64,000 nucleotides of DNA from Bacteroidota bacterium (GTDB taxonomy: Bacteria > Bacteroidota > Bacteroidia > AKYH767-A > 2013-40CM-41-45). The DNA is taken from NCBI GenBank assembly GCA_016721305.1, contig JADKIH010000008.1, positions 1 through 64,000 on the forward strand, given 5' to 3'. This document shows positions 17,213 through 24,938 of this stretch, piece by piece. The position numbers and the translations under genes are program-made. Within the stretch, counting starts at the first letter, position 1. Every line of letters starts with the position of its first letter. The notes beneath the pieces were generated by a model. The model was given only the letters and a program-made list of their open reading frames with translations, was not told the origin of the DNA and searched no databases.

Positions 17213-18145
17213 TTATTTGAGATCAGTGTCAGATTTTAGTAGCCAGCCTCTTAGTGCCGTTGGTTGTTCTATAAAAGCCGGGAAGTCGCAACTATCGATT
17301 TTATTCTCGGCGTCCATAATGGCATAGATCCAAACTTCATTCTTGTCTTTTTTCAATCCAAGTGCTTTTCCTGTTGCACCTGCATTGTACGTACCAATTG
17401 CATTCCCATGAATGCCGTAAATTGCTGTTTCGACATTGTCTAATTGATAACACTCAGCACGGAGTTTTACATTGTCTTTCGCGGTTGTAAACTCAATTGG
17501 AGTTGGGATGACTTCCTGCGGTTTTTCAGTTGATGCCAGATAGCCAATTGTTTTATCGAGCCTGAATGTTGGTTTCTTGTCATCATAGCTAATTGAATAG
17601 TAGCGTTCAATAATTTCCGGATCAGCGCAACAGCCCGGATCCATGAGAATGAACGAATTCAATTTGTTATTGGAGAAATCTGCCTTGCTGATGTCCTGAT
17701 TCTCTGAAAAGACCTTTTCGTAATGGTCTCCTTTGTTAAGGAAAATTTCAGTGATGTTCGGCTCGCCTCCCGATGGCCCATCATAAAAGATGTCGAGCAA
17801 GCTGTCTCCGTTAAAGTCAATACCATAGGTTGAATTTAGGATTATCTCCGGCGTAAATGCAAAATCGGAATTATCTCCTTCAATACTACCGTAATTTGCT
17901 TTGATAAAATTGAGAAGCTTTATGGTGTCCCGATTTTCTTCTGTTTTAGCGAGGACGGATTTATCATATTCGTATCCGTTGATGTATTCGAATTTGTCTG
18001 TCCGGTCATAGTATAGCTGGAGTTTTACTGAGTCGGGCAGAGATGATGGATCGGTATCAGTGTTAGTTGGATTGCTTGCTTTTTGGCCGCAGGAGCAAAG
18101 GATTATTGTTACTAGTAATAAGAAGTGTCTTACTTTGATCGTCAT
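17213..18145 (-). CDS. Lipoprotein with FG-GAP-like and SH3-like parts
   Basis: The start is placed at the ATG at 18145, because the lipoprotein signal MTIKVRHFLLLVTIILCSC begins there; the upstream in-frame codons are not protein-like. After the lipobox Cys comes a domain with a calcium-type loop (YGIDFNGDSLLDIFYDGPSG, DxNGDxxxD pattern), as in FG-GAP or dockerin-like repeats, and a C-terminal SH3-like region (DNVKLRAECYQLDNVETAIY to LKKDKNEVWIYAIMDA). It is probably a membrane-anchored periplasmic or surface protein of about 310 residues. Function unknown. Confidence 0.6.
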   Translation of the reverse strand: MTIKVRHFLLLVTIILCSCGQKASNPTNTDTDPSSLPDSVKLQLYYDRTDKFEYINGYEYDKSVLAKTEENRDTIKLLNFIKANYGSIEGDNSDFAFTPEIILNSTYGIDFNGDSLLDIFYDGPSGGEPNITEIFLNKGDHYEKVFSENQDISKADFSNNKLNSFILMDPGCCADPEIIERYYSISYDDKKPTFRLDKTIGYLASTEKPQEVIPTPIEFTTAKDNVKLRAECYQLDNVETAIYGIHGNAIGTYNAGATGKALGLKKDKNEVWIYAIMDAENKIDSCDFPAFIEQPTALRGWLLKSDTDLK

Positions 18146-18255
18146 AAATGATGTCGATTTTATTTCTTGGAATGGCGAAGAAGCAATTTCGATGCTCCTG
18201 CTCATTGTTGTGATGACTGTTTCTAGTCTGTTAATATACAAAGAAGATGTGGCGT

Positions 18256-18644
18256 CTAGCAGTTTAATTTTGAGTTTAAAGAATGATGAATGGGCGTTTT
18301 ATTCATTAAATACCAGTCGATGATTCTTTCCCTCAGTCTGTCGTAAAGATCGTCTTCTGTATAAGGTTTGTCATCGATTGAAATTCTGTCGAGATCCTGA
18401 TTGATTTGTTTAATTGTAGTCTTGTCAAATAAATTTTCGTCGTTCAGGTGTTTTCTGATGAATGAAATGAATATGACATGGCAGTCAGCGCTAAAATTGA
18501 TATTCCCATTTCGTTGAGCCTCGTCGGCCAGTTTTTCTATTGCTCTCAAGAGTTCACCTTGAATAGTTTGAGCTTGTCCGGATTTCCCGGGACATATGTT
18601 TGCCAGATAAACTTGCCTGTTTCCAGATATTCTTCAGCTGTCAT
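18256..18644 (-). CDS. Uncharacterised all-helical protein (frameshifted)
   Basis: Two overlapping frames join near 18590: MTAEEYLETGKFIWQTYVPG, then GKSGQAQTIQGELLRAIEKL and ADEAQRNGNINFSADCHVIF. The motif VPxSGQAxTxQGExxRAIEKLxxEAQxNGN is a recognisable conserved block of a widespread stand-alone family of about 130 residues, often found near polymorphic-toxin or immunity loci. I know no biochemical role. The ATG at 18644 is preferred over 18755 because conservation starts there. The break is a single-base indel near CCCGGG. Confidence 0.6.
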
Positions 18645-18800
18645 GATTTTTTTTCGTTTGTGTTCGCAACGATGAATTTCCAGCGGTATTATTGGTTTCG
18701 ATATTTTATCCGTCGTATACTGACGCTTGTCGTGAAGATTTCGCAGATTTATCAAGAGCTACTCAGGCTTTTGTTTTTACAAATCCGGAATCTATTTTGC

Positions 18801-19208
18801 CTAAATATTGGTCTTGCTAATATGTTTGATTGCAAATAAATCACCATCGCGTTCTTCGCATTCGACGATATCTAAATGCTTGAACTCACTTAAAGAATCA
18901 TTGTCGTAAAGTTCAAGTATTTGAAATGTGTTATTGGGCAAGCATTCCGCTAAAACCTTTTTCCAGGAATCATCCTTCCCTTTTACCTGAATGCTTGTCA
19001 GAGTAGCGAAGCCTTCGGTCCAATTGTCTTTGTCAATTTCATTCTCAGAGATTACAAAGGCATCCGGCAGGTATTTGAAGCCATTCTTGTCTTTGAGGCG
19101 CGAGATTGCTAATTGAGCTTGTTTTTCTGTCGAGTATACTCCAATAAGTTTCGTCTCTTCTTGCCCTTCGAGTTCATAAGAGTGGTGTAATATGAAGACT
19201 GTTTTCAT
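18801..19208 (-). CDS. Uncharacterised protein (DUF7336-like N-terminus)
   Basis: The 135-residue cytosolic protein opens MKTVFILHHSYELEGQEETK and LIGVYSTEKQAQLAISRLKD, a block shared by many small proteins (DUF7336-type), and continues GFKYLPDAFVISENEIDKDN, then WTEGFATL. The C-terminal half (FQILELYDNDSLSEFKHLDI, VECEERDGDLFAIKHI) resembles another recurrent small domain. Such proteins often occur as orphan immunity-like genes. No catalytic residues are evident. Confidence 0.6.
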   Translation of the reverse strand: MKTVFILHHSYELEGQEETKLIGVYSTEKQAQLAISRLKDKNGFKYLPDAFVISENEIDKDNWTEGFATLTSIQVKGKDDSWKKVLAECLPNNTFQILELYDNDSLSEFKHLDIVECEERDGDLFAIKHISKTNI

Positions 19209-19471
19209 TTTATTTATTTCTTTCCTTAAGCTGAGTTTTCGAGCTAAAGTTTTGACGGCATGGACTCACTTTTGGCCGGATGTCAATTGATGGTGATAAT
19301 ATTTTATTTGCAAATGTACTATCGCTTAACATTCGCCCAACGGGAGTTGTCCGAAGATCAGGTCAATGTGAACCTTGATTATTCAGTCTTTGTCTTATCT
19401 TTTTTTCTATTCGGTCAATTTCGCTTACGGTGTAGTCGCTATAACTCAATTTTAGTTGAAGATGCGCTACC

Positions 19472-19867
19472 TTAAAATGTTCGAGTCGTTAAATACTGCA
19501 GTAAATTTATTATAGTATCATCAAGAACAAAATACATTTCAGTGTTTTTAGGGTTTTGGGTAATTGTATTCCATTCCTTCTTCCCGTTTTCTGTCAAGTT
19601 AAAATTCATTTGAGCTATCGTATCTGCATAAATATTCAACAATTCAGGTTCCGTGGATTTTATGTCATTAAATGAAATTGAAGGATTGTCTAAAAGCAAA
19701 ATCGTGTCTTTGGGGGTAAATCCTCTTTTTATTCCTCCGCCATCATTTCTTACGAGATACCAGCCGTCTTTTAATACAATTTTGTTATTCTCTTGTGAGT
19801 TTGAGGTACAAGCGAAAAGGGATATTGTCAAAATTACTATCAGTGTATAAGTATGGGCAGTTCGCAT
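19472..19867 (-). CDS. Putative lipoprotein
   Basis: The start is taken at the ATG at 19867, where MRTAHTYTLIVILTISLFAC gives a lipoprotein signal with Cys at about 20. The mature protein is about 110 residues (DGWYLVRNDGGGIKRGFTPK; later FNLTENGKKEWNTITQ) and resembles the small P1/SecD-first-domain-like periplasmic lipoproteins found singly in Bacteroidota. That resemblance is weak. The gap 19209-19471 downstream shows no gene I trust. Confidence 0.55.
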   Translation of the reverse strand: MRTAHTYTLIVILTISLFACTSNSQENNKIVLKDGWYLVRNDGGGIKRGFTPKDTILLLDNPSISFNDIKSTEPELLNIYADTIAQMNFNLTENGKKEWNTITQNPKNTEMYFVLDDTIINLLQYLTTRTF

Positions 19868-19917
19868 ATTTTCTTTAATACATTTTCTTTTATTCTGCAC
19901 TCTTTTGTATGCAGCCT

Positions 19918-20301
19918 TTATTCAATTTTCTTCAAATAATATCTTTTGTTATAATAATGGCTGCCGAATAAAAGGTATTTCTTTCGTTTATTGTATTTTC
20001 TTTCTTTTGTTATTTTATCTCCTGTTTTAAAGTGAATGGGGAATAATTTATTGTGTCCAATGTAGTATGATATTTTAAATTGGATAGTGTCTCTCGGAAA
20101 AATATCCTGTTTTAATGGCATATCGTCATACTGGTAATTCGACTTGTCTGTTTTTCGTGCCTCCTTGTCAAAATTTAGGTAAAGTTTGTTTTGGAAAACT
20201 TGGTAATGGCCGGTTATGCTGTCATACATGAGGTCGCCTTGGAAAACATATTGTAAGGTACTATCAGGAAAAAGTCTGATTGTTGTCCCGAAAAACCCCA
20301 A
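19918..20301 (-). CDS. Uncharacterised small protein, start uncertain
   Basis: The open frame encodes about 128 residues beginning near LGFFGTTIRLFPDSTLQYVF and ending RYYLKKIE. There is no ATG at its 5' end: a TTG at 20301 or an indel-hidden ATG (an ATG lies in another frame near 20343) must be assumed. The sequence is beta-strand-rich with a very basic tail (KITKERKYNKRKKYLLFGSH). It may belong to the family of small exported proteins whose signal peptide was lost to a frameshift. It lies 50 bases upstream of the lipoprotein gene. Confidence 0.4.
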   Translation of the reverse strand: MGFFGTTIRLFPDSTLQYVFQGDLMYDSITGHYQVFQNKLYLNFDKEARKTDKSNYQYDDMPLKQDIFPRDTIQFKISYYIGHNKLFPIHFKTGDKITKERKYNKRKKYLLFGSHYYNKRYYLKKIE

Positions 20302-20599
20302 GATTGCAAATTTATTTTGATAAGTACCTAGATATTATTTGACATGCTACAAGAAGATATTTCGAGCAAAGACATAAAAAAAAGAATTGAAGTATAAATT
20401 CGTTGCATTTGATTCGAATATTTTGAGGCTTCCGAACACGGTTACTAAAAAATCAAGTAAGAAATAGACATCATTGGTAAGAATATCACGATGTGTGGAT
20501 TCAAATAATTTCTCCTTTAAAAATACCAACTTCCCCCCAATCCCCCAAATAAAAAAAGGACCGGAAAAATTCCCGATCCCATATAGTTTCTTAAGAGCC
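20302..20599. other. Intergenic region with no convincing gene
   Basis: An open frame of 84 codons on the minus strand (20347-20601) has no recognisable protein character and contains the terminator stem below, so I do not call it. The only clear signal is that terminator. Confidence 0.5.
20549..20579 (-). terminator. Rho-independent terminator of pdxA
   Basis: Read on the minus strand, GGATCGG pairs with CCGGTCC around an 8-base loop and is followed by seven T. It lies about 60 bases downstream of the pdxA stop, beyond the heptamer array. Confidence 0.7.
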
Positions 20600-20639
20600 A
20601 ATATTCAATATTCAATATTCAATTTTCAATCTTCAATCG
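20600..20639. repeat. Heptamer array abutting the pdxA stop codon
   Basis: AATATTC three times, then AATTTTC and AATCTTC, in perfect 7-bp phase. The array ends exactly where the pdxA stop codon (20640-20642) begins. Confidence 0.75.
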
Positions 20640-21707
20640 CTAGCGGTCCGCCTGTTGCTTCGAAAACGCCAACGGCTTCGCATTAATCTCATCAAACTCC
20701 TCGCGGTGTTTCATAATGTCGATGGCCATGTAGATGGCTTCGCGGAAGGAGTCTTCGGAGGCAGTGCCTTTGCCGGCGATGTCGTAAGCAGTCCCGTGAT
20801 CAGGTGAGGTGCGGACGATTGGTAATCCTGCAGTGAAGTTAACTCCGTTTCCAAAGCTCACGGTTTTGAAAGGAACGAGGCCTTGGTCGTGATACATGGC
20901 GAGAACGGCGTCGAATTTTTTGTATGTGCCGGAACCGAAGAAGCCATCGGCGGCATACGGGCCGTAGATAAACATCTTTTCATCAAAGCATTTTTTAATA
21001 GCAGGGATGATGATGTCACTTTCTTCTTTTCCGATTAAGCCCTGATCGCCGGCGTGCGGATTTAATCCGAGTACGGCAATCTTTGGTTTGTCCATGCCGA
21101 AATCTCTTTTCAGAGATTTGTTGATCATTTTTATTTTCTGAATAATTTTTTCAATCGTCAATGTAGCGGCAACTTCTTTTACGGGAATGTGTCCGGATAC
21201 AACAGCAACTTTCAAATTGTCGCTAACTAAAAACATGAGATGCTCCGGTGCGCCAAATTCTTCAGCGAGATATTCGGTATGACCGGCAAATTTGAATTCG
21301 TCGCTTTGGATATTTTGTTTGTTAATCGGTGCCGTAACAAGTACATCGATCTTCTTATCTTTTAAATCAGCCACGGCAGCCTGCAACGATTTCAGCGCAT
21401 ACTTCCCGCCATTCGGAGTCGACATGCCAAATTCAATCGCTACTTCTTCTTCCCAGCAGTTAATCACATTCGTCTTGCGGAGAATAACTTCGTTGCTATT
21501 CTTCACCGTCTGATACTGGAATTCCGTCATGTTTAAAGCCTTTCTCTGGGCCGAAACCATTTTGTTACTCGCGTAAATCACCGGCGTACAAACCTGATGC
21601 ATTCGGTTATCAAGAAATGTTTTCATGATAACTTCCAGCCCAACGCCATTGATATCGCCGCAACTAATGCCGACTTTTATTTTTCCTTCTTGCTCTAAAT
21701 GGGACAT
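20640..21707 (-). CDS. pdxA: 4-hydroxythreonine-4-phosphate dehydrogenase
   Basis: PdxA oxidises 4-phosphohydroxy-L-threonine with NAD in the DXP-dependent branch of pyridoxal phosphate (vitamin B6) synthesis. The 355 residues are of normal length. Diagnostic blocks are VGISCGDINGVGLEVIMKTF at the N-terminus, LVTAPINKQNIQ with FAGHTEYLAEEF (metal and substrate His), GLNPHAGDQGLIGKEESDII, and MYHDQGLVPFKTVSFGNGVN with the second metal-binding His. It is cytosolic and a homodimer in the family. It appears monocistronic, bounded by an upstream repeat-rich gap and a downstream terminator. A GTTCAAT heptamer run lies just upstream at 21721-21750. Confidence 0.95.
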   Translation of the reverse strand: MSHLEQEGKIKVGISCGDINGVGLEVIMKTFLDNRMHQVCTPVIYASNKMVSAQRKALNMTEFQYQTVKNSNEVILRKTNVINCWEEEVAIEFGMSTPNGGKYALKSLQAAVADLKDKKIDVLVTAPINKQNIQSDEFKFAGHTEYLAEEFGAPEHLMFLVSDNLKVAVVSGHIPVKEVAATLTIEKIIQKIKMINKSLKRDFGMDKPKIAVLGLNPHAGDQGLIGKEESDIIIPAIKKCFDEKMFIYGPYAADGFFGSGTYKKFDAVLAMYHDQGLVPFKTVSFGNGVNFTAGLPIVRTSPDHGTAYDIAGKGTASEDSFREAIYMAIDIMKHREEFDEINAKPLAFSKQQADR

Positions 21708-21827
21708 GGGGTGTTTATTTGTTCAATGTTCAATGTTCGTTCAATGTTTTCTTACTATCCAGCAGCAGTTCGTAAATAACATGCAGCTTGCTTTTAATTT
21801 AATACGATTGTTAATCGCATTTGTTTT

Positions 21828-21893
21828 GTCGTTCATCGTCCGCGTTAAGCGGGATGTTTGAAGCGACAACGGTTGTTAAGGACGATGAACGAC
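21828..21893. repeat. Inverted-repeat element, copy 1
   Basis: Perfect 14-base arms GTCGTTCATCGTCC and GGACGATGAACGAC enclose 38 bases. The arm core TTCATCGTCC recurs in the second element at 22165-22230. Confidence 0.7.
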
Positions 21894-21918
21894 ACTCACT
21901 ATAAATTGTCGACCTGTC

Positions 21919-21934
21919 ATCCGCCGCGGCGGAT
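21919..21934. repeat. 16-base perfect palindrome
   Basis: ATCCGCCGCGGCGGAT is fully self-complementary and far more GC-rich than its surroundings. Confidence 0.6.
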
Positions 21935-22164
21935 CTTGTTGGTTATTGAGAAGTGATCCCCAATGAAACAAAAATCAATTCACTCTTATCTTGGTGCAAT
22001 TGTTTTTCGTGCTAATTCAACATAAGCTGAACGCCTTATTCGAGTAGAAACCGATTACTATTCACACAGAACTGATCACCGTCTAACTGATCGCCTATCA
22101 CTCTTCCGTGCCAATTCCCCACGAGATCCTCTTCGAGGATGACAATCGCCCCTTTTTATTGTGT

Positions 22165-22230
22165 GGCGTCCATCGTCCGGAAGAACCTGCTTTTTTCATC
22201 GCCAAGAATTTTCGCCGGACGATGAACGCC
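22165..22230. repeat. Inverted-repeat element, copy 2
   Basis: The arms GGCGTCCATCGTCCGG and CCGGACGATGAACGCC match at 15 of 16 positions and enclose 34 bases. Same overall length (66 bp) and arm core as copy 1. Confidence 0.65.
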
Positions 22231-22264
22231 TTGTTCGAGTAACAACTGTTCACCGTCTAACCGA

Positions 22265-23698
22265 TCACAGTCCTCCAAGAAACTCCAACAAGAACCTCAC
22301 AGCAACCCCAGTTCCCCCCTTGCCACGGTAGCTCGACGGTCCGTGCAGGTACGATGGTCCTGCAATGTCGAAGTGCATCCAAGGGTAGTCGGTGTAACGT
22401 TGGAGGAATTTTCCGGCTGTGATAGCTCCGCCGATGGGGCCGCCGATGTTTTTCATGTCGGCAATGTCGGAACGGATCAGATCATCGTACTCGTCCCAGA
22501 ACGGAAGTTCGGCGAGGCGTTCGTAAACGGCTTCTCCGGCTTCGCGCAGTTGGGTGCGTTGTTTTTCAGTTGCTGTTCCCATCGCAACAATTCCGTACGG
22601 ACCGATGGCCATAGCGGCAGCACCTGTCAAAGTAGCGAAATCGAGAACGAGTTCAGGCTTGTATTTTTTTGCATAGTGAAGAGCATCGGCTAAGATCATT
22701 CTTCCTTCTGCATCAGTATTCAAAACTTCAACGGTGTGTCCGCTCATCATCGTGACTACATCACCCGGAGTGTAAGCGTTTTCGGACGGGCGATTATCCG
22801 TCGCCGGAACGAGAGCTACAACATGCACCGGCAATTTCGATTTGGCTACGGCATACATTGCGCAAGCAACGGCTGCACCACCGGCCATGTCGCTTTTCAT
22901 ATAGTCCATGGAGTTCGGTGTCGGCTTCAAACTCAAACCGCCTGTATCGTAAACCACGCCTTTTCCAATCAGCACAATCGGCTTTTTGTTCTTGGCATTA
23001 CGTGGTTTGTATTCCATGATCGTGAAAGTAGGAGGTTCGATACTTCCGGCGTTAACCGAGAGTAATCCGCCCATTTTCAATGCTTTAATACGGCCTTTTG
23101 TTAAAACATTCACTTTAAAACCACCGGCTTTACCCAATTTCACGAATTCCTTCGATAATTGAGTAGCAGTGAGGAACGACTGTGGTTCGTTCACCAATGT
23201 ACGGCAAGCCCAAACGGCTTCAACCGTATTTTGGAGCTGTTTAACCTTTTCAGCCTTCAATCCTTTGCTGTAAACAGCGATTTCATGAAGCGAATTTTCT
23301 TCTTTTTTGCGCTCTTTGCGGTATTTGAGGAATTGGTAATTGCCTAATGCAAGTCCTTCGGCTACAGCCAAGGCCGTATCGTGATTGCCTGCCATGTCGG
23401 CCACAACTACGCGTTTCGCTTTGGCTTTATTCAGTCCGCCGAGGAATCCGTCGCCTGCTTTACGACAAGCTTCGCGCAATGCGTTCAAGTCCTTTTTGTA
23501 AGCAGGTTGATATATGGCTATCAGCCTTTTATACTGATTGATGACGATGGTTTTTCGTTCAGCTTTCAGCTCTTTTTTAATGAAATCAGATTCAGCAGGA
23601 GAGAAAAGACCGGGAGGGATAGTCCCTTTGTCATCCAGGAGTAAAATGATCGAATCTACAGTTTTGAAGGAAGGGGTAAGCCCGATTGTGGTCTGCAT
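22265..23698 (-). CDS. Leucyl aminopeptidase (M17 family)
   Basis: This cytosolic metallo-exopeptidase removes N-terminal residues from peptides. I use the ATG at 23698 (MQTTIGLTPSFKTVDSIILL); 15 upstream codons are not conserved in character. The catalytic domain holds GKGVVYDTGGLSLKPTPNSM (metal Lys/Asp), SDMAGGAAVACAMYAV, NTDAEGRMILADALHYAKKY (the M17 signature) and LDFATLTGAAAMAIGPYGIV. The length of 477 residues is normal. It is divergent from mqnC, with 97 bases between the starts. Confidence 0.92.
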   Translation of the reverse strand: MQTTIGLTPSFKTVDSIILLLDDKGTIPPGLFSPAESDFIKKELKAERKTIVINQYKRLIAIYQPAYKKDLNALREACRKAGDGFLGGLNKAKAKRVVVADMAGNHDTALAVAEGLALGNYQFLKYRKERKKEENSLHEIAVYSKGLKAEKVKQLQNTVEAVWACRTLVNEPQSFLTATQLSKEFVKLGKAGGFKVNVLTKGRIKALKMGGLLSVNAGSIEPPTFTIMEYKPRNAKNKKPIVLIGKGVVYDTGGLSLKPTPNSMDYMKSDMAGGAAVACAMYAVAKSKLPVHVVALVPATDNRPSENAYTPGDVVTMMSGHTVEVLNTDAEGRMILADALHYAKKYKPELVLDFATLTGAAAMAIGPYGIVAMGTATEKQRTQLREAGEAVYERLAELPFWDEYDDLIRSDIADMKNIGGPIGGAITAGKFLQRYTDYPWMHFDIAGPSYLHGPSSYRGKGGTGVAVRFLLEFLGGL

Positions 23699-23795
23699 TT
23701 TATATTGTATTTTTGAAGGGTGGAAAATTACTAAAATTATCATAGAGATATCGGAATTTCATTAATGCCCGATTGTCTGTGTTTTTCCTCTCCTC

Positions 23796-24923
23796 ATGAT
23801 GAATATTGATCAACTCTTAAAAAAGGCACTGAACTTCGAGTTTCTAACAGCTTCGGAAGGACAGTATCTTTTTGAACATGCGCCAACAGCGGAATTAATG
23901 GATGTTGCTTTTCGCATGCGTAAAAAATTGCATCCCGATAATAAAGTAACATGGATTATCGATCGCAATTCGAATACAACAAATGTGTGTATTGCGAATT
24001 GTAAGTTTTGTAATTTCTATCGGATCCCCGGACACGAAGAAGCTTACATCACTACGATTGATCAGTACAAGCAGAAGATTGAAGAAACTTTTCGTTTCGG
24101 CGGAGAGCAACTTTTACTTCAGGGCGGACATCATCCGGATCTCGGCGTGTCGTATTACGTGAATCTCTTCAGTGAGCTGAAGAAATTATATCCGAAATTA
24201 AAATTGCACGCACTCGGGCCACCCGAGATTGCGCATATCGCCAAGCTCGAAGGAACGACGCATACAGAAGTGCTCAAAGCATTGATGGCTGCAGGACTCG
24301 ATTCTCTTCCGGGTGCAGGTGCTGAAATCCTGAACGATCGTGTTCGTCGTCTCATTTCAAAAGGCAAATGTACCGGTCGTGAATGGCTCGACGTAATGCG
24401 TGCCGCTCATCAATTGAATTTAACAACATCGGCAACGATGATGTTTGGTCATATCGAAACTGTAGCCGAACGCTTCGAACATTTAGTTTGGTTACGCGAA
24501 GTGCAGAGTGAAAAGCCTGCGAATGCAAAAGGCTTTATCGCTTTTATTCCATGGCCATTCCAGGATGAAGGCACGATGTTGCAGCGTATAAAAGGTATTC
24601 GCAATCATGTAACGGGCGAGGAGTATATTCGCACAATTGCTTTAAGCCGAATCATGCTGCCGAATATTCAGAACATTCAGGCGAGCTGGCTGACGGTAGG
24701 AAAAGATGTAGCGCAGCTTTGTCTGCACGCAGGAGCAAACGATTTCGGATCAATCATGATCGAAGAAAACGTTGTTTCGGCTGCCGGAGCGCCGCATCGT
24801 TTTACATCTGCGGGAATTCAGCAAGCAATTCGTGACGCAGGTTTTGAACCGCAATTACGCACACAACAGTACGAACACCGTGAGCTTCCGAAAAAGCTCG
24901 AACAGCAGTTGATCACATACTAG
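23796..24923 (+). CDS. mqnC: Cyclic dehypoxanthinyl futalosine synthase
   Basis: MqnC is the radical-SAM enzyme of the futalosine menaquinone pathway that cyclises dehypoxanthinyl futalosine. The 375 residues carry the radical-SAM cluster motif CIANCKFC (Cys 65, 69, 72), followed by the aromatic FYRIPGHEEAY typical of MqnC/MqnE/CofH. LLQGGHHPDLGVSYYVNLFS and FIPWPFQDEGTML favour MqnC over MqnE. Its presence indicates menaquinone made by the futalosine route. The ATG at 23796 is followed by a second ATG, so the start is uncertain by one codon. A secreted-protein gene begins 15 bases after its stop. Confidence 0.9.
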   Translation: MMNIDQLLKKALNFEFLTASEGQYLFEHAPTAELMDVAFRMRKKLHPDNKVTWIIDRNSNTTNVCIANCKFCNFYRIPGHEEAYITTIDQYKQKIEETFRFGGEQLLLQGGHHPDLGVSYYVNLFSELKKLYPKLKLHALGPPEIAHIAKLEGTTHTEVLKALMAAGLDSLPGAGAEILNDRVRRLISKGKCTGREWLDVMRAAHQLNLTTSATMMFGHIETVAERFEHLVWLREVQSEKPANAKGFIAFIPWPFQDEGTMLQRIKGIRNHVTGEEYIRTIALSRIMLPNIQNIQASWLTVGKDVAQLCLHAGANDFGSIMIEENVVSAAGAPHRFTSAGIQQAIRDAGFEPQLRTQQYEHRELPKKLEQQLITY

Positions 24924-24938
24924 ACCTAATAATCCAGG

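Larger units (their letters stand above)
21708..22264. other. Repeat-rich intergenic region without genes
   Basis: No gene is supported in these 557 bases. They hold a short GTTCAAT heptamer run (21721-21750), two inverted-repeat elements with related arms (21828-21893 and 22165-22230), a GC-rich palindrome (21919-21934) and two 18-base near-identical direct repeats, GAACGCCTTATTCGAGTA at 22029 and GAACGCCTTGTTCGAGTA at 22224. It appears to be a landing area for small repeats. Confidence 0.6.

Noticed and set aside
20347..20601. Open frame of 84 codons on the minus strand
   Set aside because: It runs through the pdxA terminator, has no recognisable domain and a composition unlike the neighbouring genes.
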